Shown piece after piece: positions 50,641 through 59,851 of a stretch of DNA of 64,000 nt. The position numbers were made by a program, and so were the translations under genes. The stretch is taken from contig NZ_JAHXRQ010000001.1 in assembly GCF_019392335.1 (NCBI RefSeq), positions 372,001-436,000 of the forward strand, given 5' to 3'. The first letter of the stretch is position 1. The number at the start of each line of letters is the position of its first letter. The DNA is from Mameliella sp. CS4. GTDB lineage: Bacteria > Pseudomonadota > Alphaproteobacteria > Rhodobacterales > Rhodobacteraceae. The notes under the pieces are model-generated. The model saw nothing but the letters and a program-made list of their open reading frames with translations, was not told the origin of the DNA and ran no database searches.

Positions 50641-51545
50641 CCACCATCATTCCCTTCGACGAGGGCGAGAAAAACCTCGACTGGCTGGGGCTTGCCCGGG
50701 CCTTCGACGCGGGCCACCAGCGCCCCAAGGCGGAAATCGAGGATGTCTTCCTCTACCGGGACAAGGACACGCTGCTGAACCGCTCGGCCTGGATCGACGG
50801 GCTGGGGATCGCGGTCAAGGCGGCCACGGTCTTTCCCGGCAACCCGGACAAGGGCAAGCCGATGATCGGCGGCGCGGTGAACCTCTTCGACGACGCGGAC
50901 GGCAGCCTGAGCGCCGTGGTGGATTTTCACCTGGTGACCAAGTGGAAGACCGCCGGAGACAGCCTGACCGCCGCGCTGAAACTGGCTCGCCCCGACAGCC
51001 GCAAGATCCTGATCGTCGGCGCCGGCACCGTGGGCGCCTCGCTGCATCAGGCCTATTCCGCCGGCTTCCCCGAGGCGGAATTCACGGTCTGGAACCGCAC
51101 CCCGGAAAAGGCCCGCGCCTTTGCCGAAGAACGCGGCATCGCCTGGGCCGAGGACCTGGAACAGGCGGTGGGCGCCGCCGACATCGTCACCTCGGCCACC
51201 ATGAGCACCGATCCCCTGCTGAAGGGCGACTGGTTCCGCCCCGGCCAGCACATCGACCTGATCGGCGCCTACCGCCCCGACATGCGCGAGGCCGACGACA
51301 CCGCCATCACCCGCGCCCGGCTGTTCGTGGACAGTTATGACACCACGCTGGCCCATATCGGCGAACTCAAGATCCCCTTCACCAACGGGCTGATCACCGG
51401 CCATGACATCGTCGCCGACTACTATGCGCCAGAGCTCTTTCACCGCCGCACGGAGGACGAGATCACCCTGTTCAAGAACGGCGGCGGCGCCCATCTCGAC
51501 CTGATGTGCGCGCGCTATATCCTCGACGCCTGGCAGGCCGCATGA
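50637..51545 (+). CDS. Ornithine cyclodeaminase/mu-crystallin family protein
   Basis: A 302-aa NAD(P)-binding protein. The N-terminal substrate domain has GLGIAVKAATVFPGNPDKGKP and LVTKWKTAGDSLTAALKLA. The Rossmann fold is KILIVGAGTVGASLHQAY (about 118-135), followed by WNRTPEKARAFAEE and the segment DIVTSATMSTDPL. The family includes ornithine cyclodeaminase and ketimine or imine reductases. The substrate cannot be fixed, although nearby polyamine genes at 33-41 kb make an amine or amino acid plausible. It overlaps the HAD gene upstream and the hydrolase gene downstream. Confidence 0.87.
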   Translation: MTTIIPFDEGEKNLDWLGLARAFDAGHQRPKAEIEDVFLYRDKDTLLNRSAWIDGLGIAVKAATVFPGNPDKGKPMIGGAVNLFDDADGSLSAVVDFHLVTKWKTAGDSLTAALKLARPDSRKILIVGAGTVGASLHQAYSAGFPEAEFTVWNRTPEKARAFAEERGIAWAEDLEQAVGAADIVTSATMSTDPLLKGDWFRPGQHIDLIGAYRPDMREADDTAITRARLFVDSYDTTLAHIGELKIPFTNGLITGHDIVADYYAPELFHRRTEDEITLFKNGGGAHLDLMCARYILDAWQAA

Positions 51546-52456
51546 CCCTGATCGGCGGCGCGATGGCACTTGCTGCCCTCGGCGCCGCCGCCCTGCCCGC
51601 CTGGCGCGAAATCCGCCGCACACAGCCCGCAGAGCTGCAGACCCGGGCCCCCGGGGAGTTCGCCGATCTCCCGCAGGGCCGCACCCATTACCAGTGGTCC
51701 GGCCCCGAGAATGCCCCCGTCGTGGTCTGCGTCCACGGCCTGACCACCCCTTCCTTCGTCTGGCGCGGGTTGATCCCGCATCTCACAAACGCCGGGGCAC
51801 AGGTGCTCAGCTACGATCTCTACGGGCGCGGCTTTTCCGACGCGCCACGCGGCCGCCAGACCGGCGCCTTCTTCACCCGGCAACTCGTGGACCTGCTGGA
51901 GCACCAGGGGATCGACGTGCCCGTCACCCTGATCGGCTACTCGATGGGCGGCGCCATCGCCACCTGCTTTGCCGCGGCGCATCCGGACCGGGTGCACCGG
52001 CTGGTGCTGGTGGCGCCCGCCGGCATGGGCCATGACCTCGGGCCGATTGCCCGGCTCACCACCGGCGTGCCCGTCCTGGGCGACTGGCTGTTCCACATGG
52101 GCTATCCCCGCCAGTTGCGCGCAGGGATCGAGGCAGAGCGCGCCCGGCCCTCCTCGGTCCAGGGCATCACGGAGCTGCAACAAGCCCAGCTGGACCGGCG
52201 CGGCTTTCTGCGGTCGGTGCTGTCCTCCCTGCGCGGCGTCCTGCGTCACCCGCTCGAAGGCGAACACCGCGCCATCGCCAGGACCAACATCCCCGTCACC
52301 GCCATCTGGGGCCGCGAGGACCGGGTGATCCCGCTGCGCGCCCTGGGCACCCTGACCCAGTGGAACCGCACCGCCCGGCAAGAGGTCATCGACGGCGCCG
52401 GCCACGGGCTGACCTACACGCACACGAAAGACCTCGCCCGCGCGCTCACCCTCTGA
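51542..52456 (+). CDS. Alpha/beta hydrolase
   Basis: A 304-aa hydrolase with an N-terminal hydrophobic segment (MTLIGGAMALAALGAAALPAW) that could anchor it in the membrane or act as a signal. Core motifs are the oxyanion VCVHGLTTPSFVW, the nucleophile LIGYSMGGAIA, the catalytic Asp in WGREDRVIPL and the His in DGAGHGLTY. A helical cap lies at about 180-235. The substrate is unknown; an ester or lactone is likely. Last gene of the four-gene operon beginning at 49568. The ATG overlaps the preceding stop. Confidence 0.88.
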   Translation: MTLIGGAMALAALGAAALPAWREIRRTQPAELQTRAPGEFADLPQGRTHYQWSGPENAPVVVCVHGLTTPSFVWRGLIPHLTNAGAQVLSYDLYGRGFSDAPRGRQTGAFFTRQLVDLLEHQGIDVPVTLIGYSMGGAIATCFAAAHPDRVHRLVLVAPAGMGHDLGPIARLTTGVPVLGDWLFHMGYPRQLRAGIEAERARPSSVQGITELQQAQLDRRGFLRSVLSSLRGVLRHPLEGEHRAIARTNIPVTAIWGREDRVIPLRALGTLTQWNRTARQEVIDGAGHGLTYTHTKDLARALTL

Positions 52457-52531
52457 CCGTCCCGTGTTTCTTTGGGCTGAAAATACCTCCGGGGGGAGGC
52501 TCGCAGAGCCGGGGGGCAGCGCCCCCCTGCC

Positions 52532-53770
52532 TCAGGCCGCCACGGGCACGGCGACCCGGGTCTCGCGGATCGGCAGATGCACCAAGGCGCTCAGCGCGCC
52601 GACACCCACGCCGATCCACCAGACCATCGTGTAATCGCCGGTCACGTCGTACAGCCGCCCACCCAGCCAGACGCCAAGGAACCCGCCGACCTGGTGGCTG
52701 AAAAAGACCACACCATAAAGCGTGCCCATGTAGCGCAGCCCGTAAAGATGCGCGACAAGACCGGAGGTCAGCGGCACCGTCGCCAGCCAGAGCGAGCCCA
52801 TCACGGCGGAAAAGACCAGCACGCTGCCCGGGGTGATCGGCATCAGGATAAAGGCGGCGGCCACAACCGTGCGCGCGGTATAGATCAGCGCCAGCAGGTA
52901 CTTGCGCGGAAAGTGATTGCCCAGCCAGCCCGCGGTCAGCGTCCCCGCGATGTTGAACAACCCGATCAGGGCGATCGAGGCCGCCCCCAGCGCCGAGGTC
53001 GTCGTCACCCCCAGCGAATGCAGCGTGCCGCCCACCGCGATCGGCCCGCACATCTCTGTCACCAGCGCCGGGAAATGCGCGGTGATGAAGGCCAGCTGGT
53101 AGCCACAGGAGAAAAACCCGATGAAGATCAGCGAAAACGATGGGTCGCGAAAGGCGCGGCGCAGGATCACGCCCATGCTCTCCTCGATCTCGGCCTTGGA
53201 CGCCACGGGCGCCCGCATCAGCGGCAGTGTCAGCAGCACCGCAAGGATCGCGCCCGCAAAGACGAAAAAGACCATCTGCCAGGCCATCACCCCCAACAGC
53301 GCCTCTGCCACCGGCGCGCCGAACACCTGGCCCGCGCTGCCCGCCGCCGTGGCAATGGCCAGCGACATCGACCGGTTCTCCGCGCTGGAGGCGCGGCCCA
53401 CCACGGCCAGGATCACGCCAAAGCCCGTGCCCGCAATGCCGAAGCCCACCAGAACCTCCAGCGCCTGCAGTGAAAACGGATCGGCGGACAGACCCGACAG
53501 AACCAGACCGATGGCATACATCACCGCGCCCAGCACGATGGCCACCCGGTCGCCCAACCGCTCGGCAAAGGCGCCGAACAACGGCTGGCCGATGCCCCAG
53601 GCCAGGTTCTGGATCGCGATGGCCAGGCTGAACTCGGCCCGGGCCCAGCCGAATTCCTCGGCAATCGGGATCTGGAAGACACCGAAACTGGCCCGGATGG
53701 CAAAGCTGATCAGGATGATGATGCAGCCGACGATCAGGACCGGGTTGAACAGCGGGGTGCGGGCGGGCAT
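52532..53770 (-). CDS. MFS transporter
   Basis: A 412-aa carrier with twelve predicted transmembrane helices. The opening is FNPVLIVGCIIILISFAIRASFGVFQIP, with the loop-2 motif related to GxLxDRxGxR in FGAFAERLGDRVAIVLG. A central cytoplasmic loop (LMRAPVASKAEIEESMGVILRRAF) separates the halves. It resembles oxalate/formate or monocarboxylate-type members (YNFM/OFA-like), but the substrate is not determinable. Convergent with the hydrolase operon. The start is a plain ATG at the first conserved helix. Confidence 0.88.
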   Translation of the reverse strand: MPARTPLFNPVLIVGCIIILISFAIRASFGVFQIPIAEEFGWARAEFSLAIAIQNLAWGIGQPLFGAFAERLGDRVAIVLGAVMYAIGLVLSGLSADPFSLQALEVLVGFGIAGTGFGVILAVVGRASSAENRSMSLAIATAAGSAGQVFGAPVAEALLGVMAWQMVFFVFAGAILAVLLTLPLMRAPVASKAEIEESMGVILRRAFRDPSFSLIFIGFFSCGYQLAFITAHFPALVTEMCGPIAVGGTLHSLGVTTTSALGAASIALIGLFNIAGTLTAGWLGNHFPRKYLLALIYTARTVVAAAFILMPITPGSVLVFSAVMGSLWLATVPLTSGLVAHLYGLRYMGTLYGVVFFSHQVGGFLGVWLGGRLYDVTGDYTMVWWIGVGVGALSALVHLPIRETRVAVPVAA

Positions 53771-53861
53771 GACATAAACTCCGGGAACACAGAGGCAGAG
53801 AAGTCGCGCGTTCGCCGCCGCGCGTCAAACTCGAATGCGTGATGGTTCGGTTCAGAAATCC

Positions 53862-54578
53862 TTATGCATCGCCGCGCCAGCCGGACAGGCGCGCGCCCCC
53901 GGTCAGGTGATCGACAAGGTCGCTGGCCCGCACCTCCGGATCCTCGGTCTCGGCGATCCTCGCCAGCGCGCGGTCACGCAGGGCGACAGGCGTGTCCTCA
54001 AAGGAAATGCCCACCGCGCCCTCGCCTTCGCAGAGGGCGGGCAGGCCCAGGACCGGGCGCAGATCCTGCACCTGTGACCCGGTCAGATCCAGCACCGCAA
54101 GCTCTGGTAGCCCCTTCAGCGGCGACAGGTCCGTGACCCCGGTGCGCCGGATCGACAGCTGGCGCAGCCCCCGGCACCGCGCCAGGGGCGCCAGGTCGGT
54201 GACGTGGGTGCCGTCCAGCCACACCTCTCGCAGCCGACCGCAAGCCGCCAGCGGCGCCAGGTCGGCCACCTCCGTCCCTTCCAGGAACAGGTTGCGCAGG
54301 TGGGTCATGCCCGACAGCGCCGACAGGTCCGTGACCGGCGTCCCGCGCAAGTCCAGCTTTTCCATCCGTGTCAGGCTGGCCAGTGGCGCCAGGTCTGTGA
54401 TCCGCGTGCCCTCCAGGTCCAGCCAGGTGATCCAGTCCAGCCGCGCCAGCCCGTCGGGCAGATCGGTCAGGAACCAGGGGTTCGAAAGGGTCAGAAGGGA
54501 CAGCCCGTCGCAGCGGTTCATCTTGACGTGCCGCAGCACCTCGCTCAGCTCACCCGCCAGCCGCTCCTCGTCCTCCAT
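53862..54578 (-). CDS. Leucine-rich repeat protein, cytoplasmic
   Basis: A 238-aa protein with about six leucine-rich repeats of 22-23 residues between residues 40 and 180. They follow the internalin-like pattern L-x-x-L-x-L-x-GT-x-(V/I)-(T/A)-D-L-(A/S)-P-L (for example WLDLEGTRITDLAPLASL and [18 protein letters not shown]). There is no signal peptide, anchor or LPxTG motif, so it should stay in the cytoplasm. Caps are an N-terminal helix (EERLAGELSEVLRHV) and a C-terminal helical tail (VALRDRALARIAETEDPEV). It likely binds a protein partner; the target is unknown. A GGGGGAGAGGGAG ribosome-binding site precedes the ATG. Confidence 0.8.
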   Translation of the reverse strand: MEDEERLAGELSEVLRHVKMNRCDGLSLLTLSNPWFLTDLPDGLARLDWITWLDLEGTRITDLAPLASLTRMEKLDLRGTPVTDLSALSGMTHLRNLFLEGTEVADLAPLAACGRLREVWLDGTHVTDLAPLARCRGLRQLSIRRTGVTDLSPLKGLPELAVLDLTGSQVQDLRPVLGLPALCEGEGAVGISFEDTPVALRDRALARIAETEDPEVRASDLVDHLTGGARLSGWRGDA

Positions 54579-54691
54579 CTCCCTCTCCCCCTGACTCTGT
54601 CTGCGTCGAACGACCCTGCCATGTGCCCCTGTTGGCCCACAAGCCGCACAGCGCCTCTACACAAGGCCCCGCGCATTGGCTATGCGAGGGC

Positions 54692-55747
54692 ATGGCCACT
54701 GTCACAGACCTCTACCAATCCCGTGTCGCGGCGGGAAAGATCAAGCCGGACGAGGCGCAGACCGCCGTCCTGCCCGAACTGGAACGGCTGCGCGCGGACC
54801 TCGCCCAGCCGGTCAAGCGCGGTTTCTTCAGAAAGACCATCGAAGCGCCGCAGGGGCTCTACCTCTGGGGCGGCGTCGGCCGGGGCAAATCCATGCTGAT
54901 GGATCTCTTTGTCGACACGCTGGACGTGCCCGCGCGCCGGGTGCATTTCCACGCCTTCATGCAAGAGGTCCAGGCCGCGATCCACAAACTGCGCAGCCAG
55001 GGCGCCGAGGACCCGATCAAGCCGGTTGCCAAGGACATCAGCGACGCGGTCCGCGTGCTGGCCTTTGACGAGATGCAGATCACCGACATCGCCGATGCGA
55101 TGATCGTGGGCCGCCTGTTCGAGGCGCTGTTCGACGGCGGCACCACCGTAGTCACCACCTCCAACCGGCTGCCGGACGATCTTTACAAGGACGGGCTGAA
55201 CCGGCAGTTATTCCTGCCCTTCATCGACTTCCTGAAAGAGCGGATGGTGGTGCGCGAACTGGCCTCGGACCGCGACCACCGGCAGGACCGGCTGGCCGGG
55301 GCGCAGGTCTTTTTCACCCCCCCCGACGCCGAGGCCCGCAGCCAGATCGACGCCCTGTGGGAGGAACTGACCCACGGGCTGGAAGAGACCCTGACCCTGC
55401 ACGTCAAGGGCCGCGAGGTGGACCTGCCGCGCTATCACAACGGTGTCGCGCGGGCCTCTTTCTTTGACCTCTGCGGGCGAATGCTGGGCCCTGCCGATTA
55501 CCTCAAGCTGGCCGAAAGCGTGCGGGTACTCATCATCGAGAACATCCCGCAACTCTCGCGCCGCAACTTCAACGAAGCCAAACGCTTCGTCACCCTGATC
55601 GACACGCTCTACGAGGCCCGGGTCAAGCTGATCGCCTCCGCCGCCGCGCAGCCCGAAATGCTCTATGTCGAGGGCGAGGGCAGTTTCGAATTCGAACGCA
55701 CCGCCAGCCGCCTGCGCGAGATGCAGGCCGCCGAATGGTCGACCTGA
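54692..55747 (+). CDS. zapE: Cell division protein ZapE (AFG1-like ATPase)
   Basis: A 351-aa AAA-type ATPase of the ZapE/AFG1 family, linked to Z-ring constriction under stress and to membrane-protein quality control. Motifs are YLWGGVGRGKSMLMDLFV (Walker A), VHFHAFMQEVQAAIH, VLAFDEMQITDIADAMIVGRLF (Walker B), TSNRLPDDLYKDGLNRQLFLPFI (sensor 1) and the terminal ARVKLIASAAAQPEMLYVEG. The ATG at 54692 gives the usual start; a longer frame upstream is rich in Pro and His and has no ribosome-binding site. Confidence 0.93.
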   Translation: MATVTDLYQSRVAAGKIKPDEAQTAVLPELERLRADLAQPVKRGFFRKTIEAPQGLYLWGGVGRGKSMLMDLFVDTLDVPARRVHFHAFMQEVQAAIHKLRSQGAEDPIKPVAKDISDAVRVLAFDEMQITDIADAMIVGRLFEALFDGGTTVVTTSNRLPDDLYKDGLNRQLFLPFIDFLKERMVVRELASDRDHRQDRLAGAQVFFTPPDAEARSQIDALWEELTHGLEETLTLHVKGREVDLPRYHNGVARASFFDLCGRMLGPADYLKLAESVRVLIIENIPQLSRRNFNEAKRFVTLIDTLYEARVKLIASAAAQPEMLYVEGEGSFEFERTASRLREMQAAEWST

Positions 55748-55773
55748 CACAGAGTTCACAAAGGGCAAAAAAA

Positions 55774-55794
55774 GGGGCCGGCAGAACCGGCCCC
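55774..55794 (-). terminator. Rho-independent terminator of the LysM protein gene
   Basis: An 8-bp stem GGGGCCGG/CCGGCCCC with a 5-base loop. Seven A's on the plus strand before it read as a T-run on the minus strand. It lies between the convergent zapE and LysM genes and may stop both. Confidence 0.8.
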
Positions 55795-55830
55795 AGTCTT
55801 ATGCTCGTTGCTTGCCTGTAGTCTTCTTGG

Positions 55831-56745
55831 TCACAAAACCGGGATGGTCAGCTGCTGACCCGCCCGGATCTTGTCTGGGGTGGTGATCTTGTCGCGGTTG
55901 GCGTCATAGATCACCGTGTACTGCATCGTGTCGCCGTAAAAGCGGTAGGAAATCGCGGCCAGGCTGTCGCCCGGCTGAACGGTGTAGACCTCGGCCCGGG
56001 CCAGGGGACGGGCACGCGGCCGCTTCACGTCCGGCGCGGCACCCGCCAGCCCGCTGTCCGCCGGAACCTTCGTGGCGCCCACCGACCGCTGTACCAGCGT
56101 CGCCAGCAGGGTCGTGGTGTCCACCTTGCCGTCCGAGGTGATCAGCGACTCTGGCACGGCGATCCGGCCACTGTCGCGCGCCTCGTTCAGCAGCGCGTCC
56201 AGGTAGGCATCCGATTGCCCCTGCCGCAGGGCCTGCACGACCAGCGTCTGCAAATCACCGGATTGGGGCGCGCCCGCGCCCCTGGCGCCGCCGGTCAGGT
56301 TGGCCAGGACATCCTGCGTCATGGCCATCAGCGCGTCCCCCTCGGCCCCCGCCGCCGGGGCCTTGCCCAGTTGCGACAAGAGCGCGGTCGCCACCACCGG
56401 ATCGCCTGCCGCCGCCCCCTGCGAGGCCTTGACCGCAGCGGCAATCGCCAACGCCGGGTTCGCCGATTGCGGTTGCGGCGCCGGGGCCGTCGGCTTTTGC
56501 GCCTCGCGCACCAGCGCGGACAGGACCGCCGTCACATCCCCCGCCGGGTCCGGCCCCGTCGCCTGCGGCGCCTCGACCGACCGGGCCAGCGCACGGGGCA
56601 GCGGATCGGGTGTCGTCGCGGCCCGTGTCACCATGTCCGGCTCTCCGGCCATCCGGTCGCGGATATGCGCGGCGCCGGGCTGGAACACGATCAGGGCGGC
56701 GGTCACAGCCACGAATGCGGTGCTGAACAGGATGATCCGGATCAT
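55831..56745 (-). CDS. LysM domain protein
   Basis: A 304-aa protein with an N-terminal membrane anchor or uncleaved signal (IIRILFS-type start IRIILFSTAFVAVTAALIVF). A long Ala/Pro/Gln-rich low-complexity region (about 40-110) and a helical segment follow. One C-terminal LysM domain ends the protein (YTVQPGDSLAAISYRFYGD...IYDANRDKITTPDKIRAGQQLTIP). LysM binds peptidoglycan, so the protein probably tethers the inner membrane to the wall. It ends in a terminator. Four of the five preceding neighbours are on the same strand but are separately spaced. Confidence 0.85.
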   Translation of the reverse strand: MIRIILFSTAFVAVTAALIVFQPGAAHIRDRMAGEPDMVTRAATTPDPLPRALARSVEAPQATGPDPAGDVTAVLSALVREAQKPTAPAPQPQSANPALAIAAAVKASQGAAAGDPVVATALLSQLGKAPAAGAEGDALMAMTQDVLANLTGGARGAGAPQSGDLQTLVVQALRQGQSDAYLDALLNEARDSGRIAVPESLITSDGKVDTTTLLATLVQRSVGATKVPADSGLAGAAPDVKRPRARPLARAEVYTVQPGDSLAAISYRFYGDTMQYTVIYDANRDKITTPDKIRAGQQLTIPVL

Positions 56746-56773
56746 CTGGCGCCCCCTCCTCCTTGCGCGGCCA

Positions 56774-57403
56774 TCAGGCCGGAACCTTGACGGTCAGGCC
56801 CAGCAACAGCCACAGCTGCATGCCGCCCCGGTAATACTGGATCTTCTCGGCCGGATAGCCCGCATCGGTCAGGTTGCGGATCGCGCGCGGGCTCTGGTCG
56901 CACCAGGGCCCGTTGCAGAACATCAGCAGATCCAGCGCGTTCGAAAAATCCCAGCGGCGGCCCTGCTTGCGCGCGCCCAGCGCCTCAAGGATCTGATCAC
57001 GGTAGGGGTTTTCCGGCTCCAGCGTCGAAAACGGCACGTTGATCGCGCCCGGGATCGTGCCCTTGGCGAACCATTCCGGCAGGCGGCTGTCGATCAGCAG
57101 GCCCGACCCCTTGGACACCTTGGTTTCCAGGAAATCCATCACCTCGATCTCGCCCACGGTGGTCACGCCCTTGCCGGCGGAAATCGGGTGGATGCAGAAC
57201 GGGGGACAGGGCCGCGAGGTCTTGGTGAATTCGGTTTCCAGCCGGTGCGAGGTATCCTGGATGCGCTCGATCACGATATTCTCGCCATTGACCCAGACCG
57301 ACCGATAGGCCGCGTCCGGTGTGATCTTGACGTCCTGGGCAAGCACGGGCGCAGCAAGCAGGCAGAGTCCGAGCGCAAATGCGCGGCGCATTTTGTGCAG
57401 CAT
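56774..57403 (-). CDS. Rhodanese-like protein, exported
   Basis: A 209-aa periplasmic protein with signal peptide MRRAFALGLCLLAAPVLAQD. The rhodanese domain has the active-site loop MFCNGPWCDQSPRAI, with Cys at the persulfide position and a second Cys four residues on. LLIDSRLPEWFAKGTIPGAINVPFS precedes it. An additional N-terminal motif CPPFCIHP could be a redox or metal site. It is not the classical CRxGx loop, so sulfur transfer is uncertain. The start was taken at ATG 57403 because the signal peptide begins there. It lies 28 bases downstream of the LysM gene start region, on the same strand. Confidence 0.75.
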   Translation of the reverse strand: MLHKMRRAFALGLCLLAAPVLAQDVKITPDAAYRSVWVNGENIVIERIQDTSHRLETEFTKTSRPCPPFCIHPISAGKGVTTVGEIEVMDFLETKVSKGSGLLIDSRLPEWFAKGTIPGAINVPFSTLEPENPYRDQILEALGARKQGRRWDFSNALDLLMFCNGPWCDQSPRAIRNLTDAGYPAEKIQYYRGGMQLWLLLGLTVKVPA

Positions 57404-57593
57404 TACGAATGTCCCCCAAGATACGGCGAAACACGTCATCCCCGTGTGTTTCGGCGTGGCAGCTTAGCCAAATATAGGCAAAGCGCCGCGAATCAGTCAA
57501 GCCAAAGTGATTCGCGGCCTACAACTTTCTGGGGAAATCAAGCCGAATCAATATGCTGATTCGGCCTGGTCCGGGGCGACAGGTGCCCCGGCG

Positions 57594-58877
57594 TCAGCTC
57601 ATCCCGCCGCGCAGGACGGATCCGGCAAGGTAAAGCGATCCGCAGATCAGCACCCGCGCCTCGGACGTTTCCGAGACGATGGCGCGCAGGGCCGTGGTCA
57701 CATCCTCGGCCCTGCGCGCCCTGTGGCCTGCATCCTCGGCCATGCGGGCGGTGTCCTCGGCCGACAGCGTGTTGGCCTCGCCGGGGATGTTCACCGCGGT
57801 CAGGCTGTCGGCCACCGCCGCCAGAGGCCCCAGGAACCCGCGCGCATCCTTGGTGTTCAGCATGCCGCAGATCAGGTGGGTCGGGCGTTCGGGCAGGCCG
57901 CCCAGATGCGCGGCCAGCGCCTTGCCCGCCGCCGGGTTGTGCCCGCCGTCCAGCCAAAGTTCCGCCTCCGGCGCCATCTCGGCCAGCGGCCCCTTGCGCA
58001 GGCGTTGCATCCGCGCGGGCCAGTCCGCCCGGGCCATGGCGCCTTCATAGGCGGCCTCGCCCAGCTGCAGCTGGCGCAGCACGGCCAGCGCCGCGCCCGC
58101 GTTCTCGATCTGGTGGGCGCCCGGCAGCACCGGCAGCGGCAGATCCAAAAGCCCGTTTTCGTCCTGGAACACCAGCCGCCCACGTTCTTCCCAGGCGTGC
58201 CATTGCTGTCCCTGCGCCAAAAGCGGCGCACCCAGCGCCTCGGCCCGCGCCTCGATCACCTCCAGCACCTCGTCCGGTTGCGGGCCGACCACGCAGGGCA
58301 CACCCCGCTTGAGGATCCCGGCCTTTTCCCCCGCGATCCGCGCCAGCGTGTCGCCCAGGAATTGCTCATGATCCATCGAGATCGGCGTGATCACCGTCGC
58401 CGCAGGCCGGGCAACCACGTTGGTCGCGTCCAGCCGACCGCCCAGGCCCGTTTCCAGCAGGACGAAATCCGCCGGAACCCGGCTCATCGCCAGGATGGCG
58501 GCGCAGGTTGTGATCTCGAAATAGGTGATCGACGCGCCGCCGTTGGCGGTCACGCATTCGTCCAGCACCTCGGTCAGGGCCTGTTCGGAAATCAGCTCGC
58601 CGCGCAGCCGGATTCGCTCGTGAAATCGCGCCAGATGCGGCGAGGTATAGGCATGGCAGGTCTGTCCCGCCGCCTCGATCCCCGCGCGGAGCATGGCCAG
58701 GGTCGACCCCTTGCCGTTTGTGCCCGCCAGGTGGATCACCGGCGGCAGCTTTTCCTCCGGGTGGTCCAGCGCCTCCAGCAACTGCCAGACCCGGTCCAGC
58801 GTCAGGTCGATGATCTTGGGATGCAGCGTCATCATGCGCTGCAACAGCTGGTCTGACCCAGGCGCGACTACGGTCAT
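57594..58877 (-). CDS. folC: Bifunctional folylpolyglutamate/dihydrofolate synthase
   Basis: Adds glutamate to dihydropteroate and to tetrahydrofolates. The 427-aa length is typical. Motifs are the ATP loop HLAGTNGKGSTLAMLRAG, YTSPHLARFHERIRLRG, YFEITTCAAILAM, LLETGLGGRLDATNVV and SMDHEQFLGDTLARIAGEKAGIL. The C-terminal ligase domain has LWLDGGHNPAAGKALA. It follows accD by 29 bases on the same strand, the usual accD-folC arrangement. A second in-frame ATG 14 codons downstream is possible, since the conserved region begins HPKIIDLTLDRVWQLL. Confidence 0.94.
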   Translation of the reverse strand: MTVVAPGSDQLLQRMMTLHPKIIDLTLDRVWQLLEALDHPEEKLPPVIHLAGTNGKGSTLAMLRAGIEAAGQTCHAYTSPHLARFHERIRLRGELISEQALTEVLDECVTANGGASITYFEITTCAAILAMSRVPADFVLLETGLGGRLDATNVVARPAATVITPISMDHEQFLGDTLARIAGEKAGILKRGVPCVVGPQPDEVLEVIEARAEALGAPLLAQGQQWHAWEERGRLVFQDENGLLDLPLPVLPGAHQIENAGAALAVLRQLQLGEAAYEGAMARADWPARMQRLRKGPLAEMAPEAELWLDGGHNPAAGKALAAHLGGLPERPTHLICGMLNTKDARGFLGPLAAVADSLTAVNIPGEANTLSAEDTARMAEDAGHRARRAEDVTTALRAIVSETSEARVLICGSLYLAGSVLRGGMS

Positions 58878-58906
58878 CTTCGTGAAACCTATCGAAAAGG
58901 CGGAGA

Positions 58907-59851
58907 TTACTCCGCGGAATCGTCCAGTGCCGCGTTCGGCTCGGCGGCGGCGGGCTTCAGATCGTCCGGGCCGGGTGCGGGCAGGTCGCCCCAGGTCGCC
59001 GGCGGCAGTCCCATCAGCATGCGGGTGATGACGATCAGCTCTTCGCGCATCTTGCGGCGGTCCGTCACCCGGTCCAGCATCCCGTGTTCCAGCAGGTATT
59101 CCGCCCGCTGAAAGCCCTCGGGCAGCTTTTCACGGATCGTCTGTTCGATCACACGCGGCCCGGCAAAACAGATCAGCGCGTTCGGCTCGGCGATCTGCAC
59201 GTCGCCCAGCATCGCGTAAGAGGCGGTCACGCCGCCGGTCGTCGGATGGGTCAGGACCACGATATAGGGCAGCCCCGCCTCGCGCAGCATCTGCACGGCC
59301 ACAGTCGTGCGCGGCATCTGCATCAGGCTCAGAATGCCTTCCTGCATCCGCGCGCCCCCGGCGGCGGAAAACAGCACCAGCGGGCGGCCCAGCTTTACCG
59401 CCTCTTCCGCCGCGGCGATGATGGCGTTGCCGACATACATCCCCATCGACCCGCCCATAAAGCTGAAGTCCTGCGCGGCGGCCACGATGGGCGTGCGCCC
59501 GATCTCTCCGGCGGCGACCAGCATGGCCTCTTTTTCGCCGGTGCCCTTCTGGGCGGCCTTCATGCGGTCAGGATAGCGTTTCTGGTCGCGGAAATGCAGC
59601 GGGTCGGCCAGCGGTTCGGGCACCGCGACCTCGGTGAACACACCGCCGTCGAACAGCGACAGAAAGCGGTCGCGCGGCGTGATGTGCATGTGATGTCCGC
59701 AGTTGGTGCAGACATTCAGGTTGTCGCTGATCTCGCGGTGGAACAGCATCGTGCCGCAGCCGTCACACTTGGACCACAGGTTTTCCGGCACCTCGCGGCG
59801 CGAAAAGATCGAGTTGATCCGGGGACGGACGTAGTTGGTGATCCAGTTCAT
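58907..59851 (-). CDS. accD: Acetyl-CoA carboxylase carboxyltransferase subunit beta
   Basis: Transfers the carboxyl group from biotin to acetyl-CoA to make malonyl-CoA for fatty acid synthesis, together with AccA. The 314-aa product has an N-terminal Cys4 zinc ribbon (WSKCDGCGTMLF...NVCTNCGHHM). The crotonase-like carboxyltransferase core follows (MGGSMGMYVGNAIIAAAEEA; FSAAGGARMQEGILSLMQM; LTHPTTGGVTASYAMLGDV; FAGPRVIEQTIREKLPEGFQ). The C-terminal tail is acidic and Ala/Pro-rich. First gene of accD-folC. Confidence 0.96.
   Translation of the reverse strand: MNWITNYVRPRINSIFSRREVPENLWSKCDGCGTMLFHREISDNLNVCTNCGHHMHITPRDRFLSLFDGGVFTEVAVPEPLADPLHFRDQKRYPDRMKAAQKGTGEKEAMLVAAGEIGRTPIVAAAQDFSFMGGSMGMYVGNAIIAAAEEAVKLGRPLVLFSAAGGARMQEGILSLMQMPRTTVAVQMLREAGLPYIVVLTHPTTGGVTASYAMLGDVQIAEPNALICFAGPRVIEQTIREKLPEGFQRAEYLLEHGMLDRVTDRRKMREELIVITRMLMGLPPATWGDLPAPGPDDLKPAAAEPNAALDDSAE

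Noticed and set aside
52446..53828. Overlapping minus-strand frame in another phase of the MFS gene
   Set aside because: Shift-phase shadow without transmembrane pattern; the MFS frame has twelve clear helices.
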